From Planctomycetaceae bacterium (GTDB lineage: Bacteria > Planctomycetota > Planctomycetia > Pirellulales > Lacipirellulaceae), in NCBI GenBank assembly GCA_002702655.1, contig PABB01000080.1, forward strand, positions 1 to 64,000: a stretch of DNA of 64,000 nucleotides, written 5' to 3'. Below are positions 53,257 to 61,899 of this stretch, piece after piece. A model generated the notes under the pieces. That model saw nothing but the letters and a program-made list of their open reading frames with translations. It was not told the DNA's origin and ran no database searches. Position 1 is the first letter of the stretch. Each line of letters opens with the position of its first letter. The translations under genes and the position numbers were made by a program.

Positions 53257-54579
53257 ATGCACGCCTTTCGCAAAACCTCGCTCGTGTTTGCTGCGGCGAT
53301 GGTGGCGGTGGCGGTGGCCGTGGCGTGGCAAGGGCATCCCGCGTGGCGGTGGGCGGCGGTCGCGGCCGCGTTGTCGTTGCCGACGGGGGTGGCCGTGGCG
53401 CCGGCGCTGGCCGGGTTTCAATACACGCTGTGGATTGTGGGCGTGGTCGTCGCGGGGCTGGTGAAGCCCGAGCTGTTCCTGTGGAGCGTCGGCGGGGTGT
53501 CGACGCGCTCGCCGCTGGTGGTGATCACGATCGTGCAGTTGGTCATGTTCGGCATGGGCACGAAGATGAGCCTGCGCGACTTTGCCGGGGTGGCCAAGAT
53601 GCCACAGCCGGTCTTGGTGGGCGTGGCGCTGCAGTTCACGGTGATGCCGCTGGTGGGGTTTTCGCTGGCGAAGCTGTGCGGCTTTCCGCCGGAGATCGGC
53701 GCCGGGGTCGTGCTGATCGGCTCTTGCTCCAGCGGGTTGGCGTCCAACGTGATGTGCTACCTGGCCGGGGCGAATCTGCCGCTGTCGATCACGCTCACCG
53801 CCGTGGCCACGCTGCTCGCGCCGTTGGTCACGCCGTTTTGGATGACGACGCTCGTGGGCGAGACGGTGCAGCGCAGCTTTTCGGCGATGGCGGGGGACAT
53901 CATCAAGATGACCATCGTGCCGATCGGCGCGGCGATGCTGCATGACTACTTGAAGACGGCGCCGGCGCAGCAGCGACGTGTTGTCGGCGGCGTGGCGCTG
54001 GCGTGCGCGGCGGCGGCCGTGGCGATCGTCGCCAGCGGCGGCTGGAGCCCCGGCGACGACGGCAGTCTCAATCCGCAGGCCATGTTGCTGGTGTACTCTC
54101 TGGCGGCGCCGGCGGTGGGGCTGGTTTATCACCTGCTGGTCGCCCGCTGGCCGGCTGTGGATCGGCACATGCATTACGCGTCGATGTTCGGCATCATTTA
54201 CTTCACGGCCGTGACCACCGCGGCGGGGCGCGACAACCTGCTGGCGGCGGGGCTGCTGCTGTGCCTGGCCGCGGCTGTGCATAATATGGTGGGATACGCG
54301 GCCGGCTACTGGCTGAGCCGCGCCGCGGGGCTCGATCGCCAGTCGGCGCTGACCGTGGGGTTTGAGGTTGGCATGCAAAACGGCGGCATGGCGGCCGGCA
54401 TGGCTTCGGCCATGAACAAGCTGGGCACCGTCGGCCTGGCGGCGGCCGTGTTCAGTCCGTGGATGAACGTGACCGGGTCGCTGTGGGCCAACTACTTAAG
54501 GCGGCGCCGACCGAGCGCTGAGACTTTTCCAGAACCGACCGCCGCACCGACGGCGCCCGCCGCGGCGGTCAACGAGTAA
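53257..54579 (+). CDS. Bile acid:sodium symporter (BASS) family transporter
   Basis: 440 residues with about 10 membrane helices and no large soluble domain. Signature blocks: QLVMFGMGTKMSLRDFAGV (family GxG/T helix), VLIGSCSSGLASNVMCYLA (Na+-site crossover region, GSxxSGLASNV) and FEVGMQNGGMAAGMASAMNK (second crossover, GMQN). BASS proteins import organic anions with Na+; bacterial relatives carry 2-keto acids such as 2-keto-3-deoxygluconate or pantoate. Lying behind the RLP/kinase/racemase genes, it probably imports their sugar-acid substrate. The C-terminus is a polar tail (PEPTAAPTAPAAAVNE). Confidence 0.92.
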   Translation: MHAFRKTSLVFAAAMVAVAVAVAWQGHPAWRWAAVAAALSLPTGVAVAPALAGFQYTLWIVGVVVAGLVKPELFLWSVGGVSTRSPLVVITIVQLVMFGMGTKMSLRDFAGVAKMPQPVLVGVALQFTVMPLVGFSLAKLCGFPPEIGAGVVLIGSCSSGLASNVMCYLAGANLPLSITLTAVATLLAPLVTPFWMTTLVGETVQRSFSAMAGDIIKMTIVPIGAAMLHDYLKTAPAQQRRVVGGVALACAAAAVAIVASGGWSPGDDGSLNPQAMLLVYSLAAPAVGLVYHLLVARWPAVDRHMHYASMFGIIYFTAVTTAAGRDNLLAAGLLLCLAAAVHNMVGYAAGYWLSRAAGLDRQSALTVGFEVGMQNGGMAAGMASAMNKLGTVGLAAAVFSPWMNVTGSLWANYLRRRRPSAETFPEPTAAPTAPAAAVNE

Positions 54580-54586
54580 ACCACTG

Positions 54587-57500
54587 ATGCACCACCGCGA
54601 GTCATTCGCTGTTCATTTTGCTGCGGCGCTGGGGTTGATGATCTGCACCGCGTGCGTCGGAGGCGCCGCTGCCGGGGCCGCCGAGCCGTTGGTCTCGGTC
54701 GATCGCGACGGGCAGTTGACCTACCGCCGCGACGAACACGGCAACTGCGTGCCGGACTTTTCGGCGTGCGGCTACGCCCTCGGCGAGCGTGACATCCCCG
54801 AGCCCGCGGCACTCGTTGCGGTGGCGCCGGGGGAGGGCGACGATGACGCGCGAATCCAGGCGGCGCTTGATTTCGCGGCGACCCAGCCGGCCAGTGAGCA
54901 CGGCGCGCGCGGCGCCGTGCAGTTGCTGCCGGGCGAGTTTCAAATCGCCGGCCAGTTGCGCGTGCCCGGCGGCGTAGTCCTGCGCGGCGCCGGGGCGGGC
55001 GCGGGCGGGACGGTGCTGCTGGCAACTGGGATCGATCGCCGCGCCGTGATGCGAATCGAGGGCGGTCCGCCGCCGGCCGCACCCGACGAGCCGCTGCCGG
55101 TCGTCGACGCCTACGTGCCGGTGGGCAGCATCGAACTGACGCTCCCGGACAATCATGGTTTGACCATCGGCGACCGTGTGATCGTCACCCGGCCGTCGAC
55201 CGCTGAGTGGATCGAGCAACTCGGCTGCGGCCCGCGCGTGTTCGGCGTCGGCTGGCGGGCCGGCTCGCGCGACTTGCAGTGGGATCGCACCATTGCGGAC
55301 GTCGACGGGCCGCGGGTCACGCTCGATGCGGCAATTACCGTGGCGTTGGACCAAGGGTACGGCGGCGGGGCAGTCGCGCGGCGGCCGTGGCCAGAACGAT
55401 TGCAGGAGGCGGGCGTCGAGGATTTGACAATCAAAGCGGCCGTCGATCCCGATCGCCCGCTCGACGAGGATCACGCTTGGTTTGGCGTGGCCGTGGACAA
55501 CGCGGCCGACTGCTGGATTCGCCGCGTGCGATTCGAGCATCTCGCCGGCGGGGCCGTGGTGCTCGGTCCGCAAACCACGCGCGTGAGCGTTGTCGACTGC
55601 TTGTCACTGGCGCCGGTGTCGGAACTCGGCGGCTACCGTCGGCACGCGTTTTTCACCCGCGGGCAACTGGGGCTGTTTCTGCGGTGCTGGAGCGAGGACG
55701 GGCGGCACGACTTTTCGACTGGGTTCTGTGCCGCGGGGCCCAATGCGTTTGTCAGTTGCCGCACGCGCGGCTCGCGCGATTACAGCGGGCCGATCGAAAG
55801 CCTTTCCGCCGGCGTGCTGTACGACAACGTGCGGATCGACGGCCACGACCTGCGGCTGGTCAACAACTGGGCCGCTCCGACCCAGGCGGGCTGGTCGGCG
55901 ACCAACTGCCTGCTATGGCAATGCCGGGCGGCGAACGTGCGCTGCTTCGCCCCACCGGGGGCCAACAACTGGTGCGTCGGTGCGTGGGCCAACGTGGCCG
56001 GCGACGGCGTGATCGAGAGCGTCAGCGATATCGTCCGCCCGCTGAGTTTGTACCAGGCGCAACTCGCCCAGCGCGTCGGCGCCGAGGCGGCCCGCCGCGT
56101 CGACCCCGTGTTGGGCAAGTCGATTGCCGCGACCAGTCCAACCTATGACGAAGCGGCCGCGTTCGTGGCGCAATCCAACGAGCCGGCGCGGCAGTTGATT
56201 GATGTGATTGAAGAGAAGATCGCCGCGGCACAGGAGCTTCGCTTGGATGAAGCGGAGCAAGCGTCAGTGACGTCAGGTCCCCCTCCCTTGCAGGGAGGGT
56301 CGGCGGGGCAGACAGATCGGCAAAGTGGCGTCGCGCAGAATGAATCCCTTCCCCGGCCCCTCCCTTCGAGGGAGGGGAGTGCGCGCGTGGTGCGTGTTGA
56401 AAACGGCTGGTTGACCGTCGAAGGCGGCGTGCTGGTCGGCCGGCGGATGACCCCGTCGTGGTGGCGGGGGACAGTACTCGCTGATGCCGAAAAAGCAGCC
56501 CAGATGGGCCGCAACGTCACGCGGTTCGCCCCCGGCCGCTGGGGCGCGGGCTGGACCGACGGCGTCGACGACGTGGCCGCCGCGATGCGCGCCAGTGGCG
56601 CCGCGGCTTACGAACATCACTACGGCCTGTGGTACGACCGCCGCCGCGACGATCACCTGATGGTCCGCCGCGCCGACGGCGACGTCACGCCGCCGTTCTA
56701 CGAGCAGCCCTTCGCCCGCAGCGGCCAGGGCACGGCGTGGGACGGACTGAGTAAGTACGACCTCACGCGGTTCAATCCGTGGTATTGGTCGCGGCTGGGA
56801 CAGCTGGCCGACCGCTGCGACGAGGCGGGCATGGTGCTGCTGCATCAAAACTACTTCCAACACAACATTCTGGAGGCGGGCGCCCATTGGGTCGATTGCC
56901 CCTGGCGGCCCGCGAACAACGTCAACGCGACCGGCCTGCCCGAGCCGCCGCCCTTCGTCGGCGACAAGCGGCTGTTTATGGCGCACAACTTCTACGATCC
57001 GGCGAACAAACCGCTCCGCGAGCTGCACCGCGGCTACATCCGCCAATGCCTGGATGCGTTCGCCGACAACCCGAACGTGATCCAACTGACCAGCGCCGAG
57101 TACACCGGGCCGCTGGAGTTTGTGCAGTTCTGGCTCGACGTGATTGCCGAGTGGCAGGCCGAGACCGGCCGGGATCCGCTGATTGCGCTGAGCTGCACCA
57201 AAGACGTGCAGGATGCGATCCTGGCGGATGCGCGACGGGCGGCGGTGGTCGACGTGATCGACATCCGCTACTGGACGTACGACGAGCACGGCGAGCTGTA
57301 CGCCCCGGCCGGCGGCGTGAACCTGGCCCCGCGACAGCACATGCGGCAGTTGCAGCCGGAGGCGAGTTCGTTTGCGTCGATCGTCCGCGCGGTGCGGGAG
57401 TGTCGGACCCGCCATCCCAACAAAGCGGTCACGTATTTTGCCAGCGACGCCTGCCGCAGCGGCGAGGACGGCTGGGCCGTGCTGATCGGCGGCGGGTCGT

Positions 57501-57808
57501 TGGCCAGTGTGCGGTTGCCGGAGGACGTGCGAAGCGCCGTGGCGGCGATGCAGCCCGCCGAAGGCATGCTGCCGGCAGACGCCGGGTGGGCGCTGGCAGC
57601 GGGGGAGGCGCAGGCGGTTGTGTATCTCAGCGACGCCAATGCGGCGGTGAAAGTTGGCGATCTCGCGGCCAACACCGCCTACAATGCCAATTGGCTCGAC
57701 GAGCGCACCGGCCAGATCGTCGAGACGCAGCGATACCGCACGAATAACCGCGGTGAATTGACCCTCAAGCCAGGCACGCAGGCGTGCTGGTTGCAGCAAG
57801 TGGATTGA
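54587..57808 (+). CDS. Two-domain secreted protein: right-handed beta-helix plus DUF6298
   Basis: 1073 residues, starting 7 bases after the BASS stop. After a signal peptide (to about residue 32, AAAGA|AE) a pectate-lyase-like beta-helix spans about 60-540 (DDDARIQAALDFAA, GAVQLLPGEFQI, GVVLRGAGAGAGG, CWIRRVRFEHLAGGAVVLG). Residues about 600-1073 match DUF6298, a barrel-like domain (WYDRRRDDHLMVRRADGDV, VLLHQNYFQHNILEAGAHW, ALSCTKDVQDAIL, DIRYWTYDEHG). The linker at 564-598 is the in-frame translation of a palindromic repeat. The function is unknown; the family recurs in pectin loci, and a glycosidase on a rhamnogalacturonan side chain is plausible. Confidence 0.78.
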   Translation: MHHRESFAVHFAAALGLMICTACVGGAAAGAAEPLVSVDRDGQLTYRRDEHGNCVPDFSACGYALGERDIPEPAALVAVAPGEGDDDARIQAALDFAATQPASEHGARGAVQLLPGEFQIAGQLRVPGGVVLRGAGAGAGGTVLLATGIDRRAVMRIEGGPPPAAPDEPLPVVDAYVPVGSIELTLPDNHGLTIGDRVIVTRPSTAEWIEQLGCGPRVFGVGWRAGSRDLQWDRTIADVDGPRVTLDAAITVALDQGYGGGAVARRPWPERLQEAGVEDLTIKAAVDPDRPLDEDHAWFGVAVDNAADCWIRRVRFEHLAGGAVVLGPQTTRVSVVDCLSLAPVSELGGYRRHAFFTRGQLGLFLRCWSEDGRHDFSTGFCAAGPNAFVSCRTRGSRDYSGPIESLSAGVLYDNVRIDGHDLRLVNNWAAPTQAGWSATNCLLWQCRAANVRCFAPPGANNWCVGAWANVAGDGVIESVSDIVRPLSLYQAQLAQRVGAEAARRVDPVLGKSIAATSPTYDEAAAFVAQSNEPARQLIDVIEEKIAAAQELRLDEAEQASVTSGPPPLQGGSAGQTDRQSGVAQNESLPRPLPSREGSARVVRVENGWLTVEGGVLVGRRMTPSWWRGTVLADAEKAAQMGRNVTRFAPGRWGAGWTDGVDDVAAAMRASGAAAYEHHYGLWYDRRRDDHLMVRRADGDVTPPFYEQPFARSGQGTAWDGLSKYDLTRFNPWYWSRLGQLADRCDEAGMVLLHQNYFQHNILEAGAHWVDCPWRPANNVNATGLPEPPPFVGDKRLFMAHNFYDPANKPLRELHRGYIRQCLDAFADNPNVIQLTSAEYTGPLEFVQFWLDVIAEWQAETGRDPLIALSCTKDVQDAILADARRAAVVDVIDIRYWTYDEHGELYAPAGGVNLAPRQHMRQLQPEASSFASIVRAVRECRTRHPNKAVTYFASDACRSGEDGWAVLIGGGSLASVRLPEDVRSAVAAMQPAEGMLPADAGWALAAGEAQAVVYLSDANAAVKVGDLAANTAYNANWLDERTGQIVETQRYRTNNRGELTLKPGTQACWLQQVD
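56278..56380. repeat. Paired CCCTCCC/GGGAGGG palindromes inside the beta-helix/DUF6298 gene
   Basis: Units CCCCCTCCCTTGCAGGGAGG (about 56279-56299) and CCCTCCCTTCGAGGGAGGGG (about 56358-56377) enclose about 60 bases, as at 18441-18570. The insertion is about 105 bases, keeps the frame open and encodes a Pro/Gly/Ser-rich linker between two domains. Confidence 0.75.
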
Positions 57809-57980
57809 AACTTAACACAAAGGGAGGACGCGGCCACGGCGTGGGCGCCATGGCCACGACGCGATAGCGTCATGGCCATGCAATACGCGGTCGAAACCAC
57901 ATGCCCACGACGGAGGACCGTCGTGGGCATGGCACCCCAGATCGAAGGACTTCTCTGCGCTGCTCCCGGGACTTATCACC
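57809..57980. repeat. Spacer with a perfect 14-bp hairpin
   Basis: CATGCCCACGACGG (57900-57913), loop AGGA, CCGTCGTGGGCATG (57918-57931) form a perfect stem. A related imperfect stem CATGGCCACGACGC / GCGTCATGGCCATG lies at about 57848-57880. It may end transcription or be another dispersed repeat. No gene is present. Confidence 0.7.
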
Positions 57981-59480
57981 ATGTTTCTTGCCAACCACCA
58001 CGACCTGTCGTTGCGAGTCACCCGGCGTCATTTCTTCGGCGCCAGCGGCGGGGCGCTCGGCGCAGCGGCGTTGGGGTCGCTGTTGGGGCCGCTGCGCGCC
58101 AGCGGCGCGGCTTCGAGCGGCGACTCCGCCGCCGACTACCTGCTACCCGGCGGGGCCAAGGCCAAGCGGATCATCTTTCTGTTCCAGTCGGGCGGCCCGT
58201 CGCAGGTTGACCTGTTCGACTACAAACCGCTGTTGAACCAACGGCACGGCGAGCAATTGCCCGATAGCGTGCGGGCCGGGCAGCGGCTCACGGGGATGTC
58301 GGCCCAGCAGTCGTCGATCCCGCTGGCGGGCTCGCCATTTGAGTTCGCCCAGCATGGCGAGAGCGGCGCGTGGCTCAGCGAGTTGTTGCCGCATCACCGT
58401 AAGATCGTCGACGAGTTGTGCATCGTGAAATCGATGTTCACCGAGGCGATCAACCACGACCCGGCGATCACCTTTTTCCAGACTGGCTCGCAGATCGCCG
58501 GTCGGCCGTCGCTGGGGGCGTGGCTGTCGTACGGGCTGGGCTCGCCGAACGACAACCTGCCGGCGTTCATCGTGCTGGTCTCGGCCGGGCAGCAGGGCCA
58601 GCCGCTCTACGCGCGGCTGTGGGGTTCGGGCTTTCTCGACTCGCGGTACCAGGGCGTGCAATTCCGCGCGGGCCGCGACCCGGTGCTGTACCTCAGCAAT
58701 CCCGACGGGGTCTGCCGCTCCGGGCGGCGGGCGATGCTTGACAAGCTGGGCGAGTTGAATCGCGCGCAGTTTGAGGCCGAGTTGGACCCCGAGATCGAGT
58801 CGCGCATCGCCCAGTACGAAATGGCGTTTCGCATGCAAACGAGCGTGCCCGAGGCGACCGACCTGACCGCCGAGCCGGACAGCACGTTTGCGTTGTACGG
58901 CGAGGACGCCCGGCAGCCCGGTACGTTTGCGGCCAACTGCCTACTGGCCCGGCGGTTGGCGGAGCGCGGCGTGCCGTTCATTCAACTGTACCACCAGGGC
59001 TGGGATCAGCACGGCTCGCTCGCTGGCGAGATCCGCAAGCAGTGCGCGGAGACCGATCAGGCGTCCGCTGCGTTGGTGCTGGATCTCAAGCAGCGCGGCC
59101 TGCTGGAGGACACGCTGGTCGTGTGGGGCGGCGAGTTCGGTCGCACGAGCTACTCGCAGGGGCTGCTGACCCCCGAGGGCTTCGGCCGCGACCATCACCC
59201 GCGGTGCTTCACCATGTGGATGGCCGGCGGCGGCGTGCGCGGCGGCACGACCTACGGCGCAACCGACGACTTTGGCTACAACATCGTCGACGCCGCGGGA
59301 GCGCCGCTGCAGCCGACCAAGCACGAGTTCACGCCCGGCGCCGTGCATGTGCACGACTTGCAGGCGACGCTGCTGCACCTGCTGGGCGTGGACCACCAAC
59401 GGCTGGCGTTCAAATACCAGGGCCGCCGGTTCCGGCTGACCGACGTGCATGGGCACGTGGTGCGCGAGCTACTCGCTTGA
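57981..59480 (+). CDS. DUF1501 protein, Tat-exported
   Basis: 499 residues. A twin-arginine leader (TRRHFFGASGGALGAAALGS) is followed by the alkaline-phosphatase-like core of DUF1501: AKRIIFLFQSGGPSQVDLFD, KMFTEAINHDPA-type SMFTEAINHDPAITFFQTGS, GVPFIQLYHQGWDQHGSLAG, DTLVVWGGEFGRTSYSQG and GRDHHPRCFTMWMAGGGVRGG. These proteins have no known activity and normally pair with a PSCyt/PSD1 gene; here the neighbour is the beta-helix/DUF6298 gene and the PSD1 gene is at 35729 on the other strand. Metal-ligand Asp and His residues appear complete. Confidence 0.9.
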   Translation: MFLANHHDLSLRVTRRHFFGASGGALGAAALGSLLGPLRASGAASSGDSAADYLLPGGAKAKRIIFLFQSGGPSQVDLFDYKPLLNQRHGEQLPDSVRAGQRLTGMSAQQSSIPLAGSPFEFAQHGESGAWLSELLPHHRKIVDELCIVKSMFTEAINHDPAITFFQTGSQIAGRPSLGAWLSYGLGSPNDNLPAFIVLVSAGQQGQPLYARLWGSGFLDSRYQGVQFRAGRDPVLYLSNPDGVCRSGRRAMLDKLGELNRAQFEAELDPEIESRIAQYEMAFRMQTSVPEATDLTAEPDSTFALYGEDARQPGTFAANCLLARRLAERGVPFIQLYHQGWDQHGSLAGEIRKQCAETDQASAALVLDLKQRGLLEDTLVVWGGEFGRTSYSQGLLTPEGFGRDHHPRCFTMWMAGGGVRGGTTYGATDDFGYNIVDAAGAPLQPTKHEFTPGAVHVHDLQATLLHLLGVDHQRLAFKYQGRRFRLTDVHGHVVRELLA

Positions 59481-59680
59481 GGCGGGCGTCGCCGCCTGAT
59501 CTTCCGCGTCGCTCACGGTGAACACGATCACGTGGTACGTCTCCGCGTCGAGCGGGGCCGCGAAGACGAGCGCTCCTGGCGGGGCGGCGCCCTCGTAGAA
59601 CAACTGTCCCTCCAGGCGTTCTCGACGCAGGTCGAACTGATCGAGCGTCAGCGGGTCGGCCCGGTTCTTGAACCGGGGCC
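59469..59680 (-). pseudogene. C-terminal gene remnant, unknown
   Basis: Minus-strand text DPLTLDQFDLRRERLEGQLF followed by GALVFAAPLDAETYHVIVF and a stop at 59469 looks like genuine protein, about 65 residues. Upstream (above 59665) the frame runs into a hairpin repeat, with no start before it. It overlaps the end of the DUF1501 gene by 12 bases, tail to tail. Family not recognised; probably a truncated gene. Confidence 0.35.
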
Positions 59681-59815
59681 GCCGAAGGCGGCAAGAGGCT
59701 TTGCTTGGCGGTCCGGCGCCCGGTTGCGTGGCGTCTCTTGCGGCTGCGCCGCCCGGGTTCAAGAACCCGGGCTACCCTGACGGGCTCGGCGGAGCCTCGC
59801 CCTCCGGCGTGCCGT
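59660..59815. repeat. GGTTCTTGAACC / GGGTTCAAGAACCC repeat region
   Basis: CCCGGTTCTTGAACCGGGGC (about 59661-59680) and CCCGGGTTCAAGAACCCGGG (about 59752-59772) form hairpins and an inverted pair. A GGCTCGGCGGAGCCTCGCCC fragment of another dispersed repeat follows at about 59784. Confidence 0.65.
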
Positions 59816-59817
59816 GC

Positions 59818-61887
59818 TCACTCTTCGAGCAGGTCGCGATACTCCGACTCCAGCCCCGCGGCTTCCTTCACCGCGTCGCCGGCTTGCGGGCCGTTGTGGC
59901 GCCACACGTTTCCTGGGCCGTTGGCATTGGCGAGAAACCGCTCGGCGGGGCACCAATTGTCCTCGACGGTGATCCACGACGAGCCCTCGTCCAGGTACAC
60001 GTAGAACCAGTGCGACGGATCGTGCACCTGCGGGCTCATCGCGATCTCGTCGATCGCGTTGCCGCGGACGACCGTGCCGGGCTGGTTGGACAGCGTGTAG
60101 ATCCCCGCGGTGTCGGAGGTGCGGGTCGCGACGCGGCGGATGCGGTTGGCGACGACGCGATTGTCGCGCATGGCGTTGGCGTCGCGGGTCCAGCCCCAGC
60201 CCAGGCTGATGCCGGTGTACGGGCAGTTGGAAATGTCGTTGTGTTGGATCGCCGCCTCGCGGGCGTAGCCGACGATGATGCCCACCGCGCCCCAGTCCTC
60301 GGCGCCGCAGTCGGTCACCACGTTGTTGGCGATGGTGCAGCGGGTGCAGATCAACCGCTCGTCGCGGGGCAGCCAAGCGAGGTGCGTTTCGACGGGGCCG
60401 GTCTGAAAGCTGCCGGTTTGTAGGCCATTGCCGCCCGTGTCGCGAAAGATGCACCCCTCGACGCGGGCGTCGTGCACGCCCTGGACCAGGTCCAGCCCGG
60501 CGGCGGCCGTGTGCTGGAACCGGCACCGCTGGAAGGAGACGTGCTGCGCACCGGCGACGGTGACCGCGGCGGGCGTGCGGACCAGCCAGGCCTGATTGTC
60601 GAGGCTCCGCCACTCGGGCGTGCCCTTGGGACGCAGCTTGTACGCCTCGGTCATGGCCATCGTCGCCTGCAGCGGCACGTGGCCGTGCGTCGCCGGACGA
60701 TGCCACGCGCAGTGCGAAAAGGTCAGCCCGCGCAGCTCGACGTGCCGCACGGGGCGATCGACGGTGCCGGTGATCTCGACGACCGTTTCCAATCGCGGCG
60801 CCACCGCGGGTCGCGCGCGCGGATTCGCGTCTGCCGGCGGCCAGCAGTAGGCGCGCTGCTCGACTGGATCGACATAGAACTCGCCCGGCTGGTCGAGAAA
60901 CTCGATCGCCCCGGTCAGAAAGAACGGCGCCCCGCGCGGGTCCATCGTGGGCGGCGGCCAGGGGTGTTCGAATTGCAGCCGGCTCTCGGGATCGTGGAAG
61001 CTGACGTGCAGGCGGTCGTCGTCGACTTCGATGGCGCCGATCCGTAGTTGGGCGATTTCCCAGGCTTGCAGGACGGTCATTTCCAGAAGACTCGCGTCGC
61101 GCAGTCGGCCCAACGCGTCGCGGGCGATGGTGCAGCGCTCGGTCGCGCGATCCCAAGCGAGCGTGCGATGCATGTCCGGAGCATTGGGCGTGCGAGCGCG
61201 GGTGGCCCGAGCATCGCCGACCCACAGTTGGCGAAACTCCAGCTGGCGTCCCTCGACCCACGGCAGCGAGACGGCCAGCACATGGTCGCGGGCCGACTCC
61301 GGCAAACCTTGCACCTCGTCCCGCAGCGGCAGCCAGCCGCTCAGCAGCTCGCCGCCGCTGAGCACGGGCGTTTCGCCCGGCGCCGCCTGCAAGATCGTCG
61401 GGCTGCTGCCCGTGCCGGAGTCCTCGGGCCGGATCCGCAGCGGCTCATCGAGAAAGTACAGGCCGCCGCGAAGCGTGATCGTGACGCCTTCGGCGACGGC
61501 CGGGCTGTGCAAGCGGCGCAGTTCGCGAGCGCGGCGCAGGGCGAGCGCCGGCGAAGCGAGCGGCGATTCGCGCGTGCCGGCCGCGGCGTCGTCGCCGTCG
61601 GGGGCGACCCAGATCTGCGCCGGCGCGGCCAGCGAGGGTGTGGCGAACAGCCAAGCCGCGGCGACCAGCAGCAGACGCGTCGCATGGCCGCCCCGGCCGT
61701 GCGACGCGGGGGTGACTGGTGACTGGTGATTGGTGACTGGTAACTGGCGACTGGCATGGCGCCATGGGGAGGGCGAGGCTCCTGCCGAGCCTGAAGCGGG
61801 TACACGGTTCGGCTCGGCAGGAGCCTCGCCCTCCCGATTTGCGATCGCGATGGTTCCAAAGTCGGAATGTCTCAGAGCATGTTTCAT
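59818..61887 (-). CDS. Secreted right-handed beta-helix protein; start disturbed by repeats
   Basis: The ATG at 61887 gives 689 residues, but the signal peptide (TRLLLVAAAWLFATPSLA|AP) only begins near residue 70. Residues 15-68 translate three stacked repeats (61682-61835). An ATG at 61685 within the last repeat would begin MRR directly before the signal core but is off frame by one base. The mature protein has QIWVAPDGDDAAAGTRESPL, TITLRGGLYFLDEPLRI and the central helix rungs (VELRGLTFSHC, VSFQRCRFQHTAAAGLDLV, IQHNDISNCPYTGISLGWGW). It is typical of planctomycete beta-helix glycosidase or lyase-like proteins (GH141-like architecture possible). Confidence 0.75.
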   Translation of the reverse strand: MKHALRHSDFGTIAIANREGEAPAEPNRVPASGSAGASPSPWRHASRQLPVTNHQSPVTPASHGRGGHATRLLLVAAAWLFATPSLAAPAQIWVAPDGDDAAAGTRESPLASPALALRRARELRRLHSPAVAEGVTITLRGGLYFLDEPLRIRPEDSGTGSSPTILQAAPGETPVLSGGELLSGWLPLRDEVQGLPESARDHVLAVSLPWVEGRQLEFRQLWVGDARATRARTPNAPDMHRTLAWDRATERCTIARDALGRLRDASLLEMTVLQAWEIAQLRIGAIEVDDDRLHVSFHDPESRLQFEHPWPPPTMDPRGAPFFLTGAIEFLDQPGEFYVDPVEQRAYCWPPADANPRARPAVAPRLETVVEITGTVDRPVRHVELRGLTFSHCAWHRPATHGHVPLQATMAMTEAYKLRPKGTPEWRSLDNQAWLVRTPAAVTVAGAQHVSFQRCRFQHTAAAGLDLVQGVHDARVEGCIFRDTGGNGLQTGSFQTGPVETHLAWLPRDERLICTRCTIANNVVTDCGAEDWGAVGIIVGYAREAAIQHNDISNCPYTGISLGWGWTRDANAMRDNRVVANRIRRVATRTSDTAGIYTLSNQPGTVVRGNAIDEIAMSPQVHDPSHWFYVYLDEGSSWITVEDNWCPAERFLANANGPGNVWRHNGPQAGDAVKEAAGLESEYRDLLEE
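61682..61835. repeat. Three stacked repeats in the beta-helix gene 5' end
   Basis: From right to left on the plus strand: a perfect 25-bp inverted repeat (61767-61791 and 61811-61835, core GGGCGAGGCTCCTGCCGAGC), a heptamer array GTGACTG/GTGATTG (about 61711-61755) and one ATGGCCGCCCCGGCCGTG unit (about 61683-61702). All lie inside the frame extending upstream of the signal peptide. Confidence 0.75.
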
Positions 61888-61899
61888 CGGATCTCGAAT

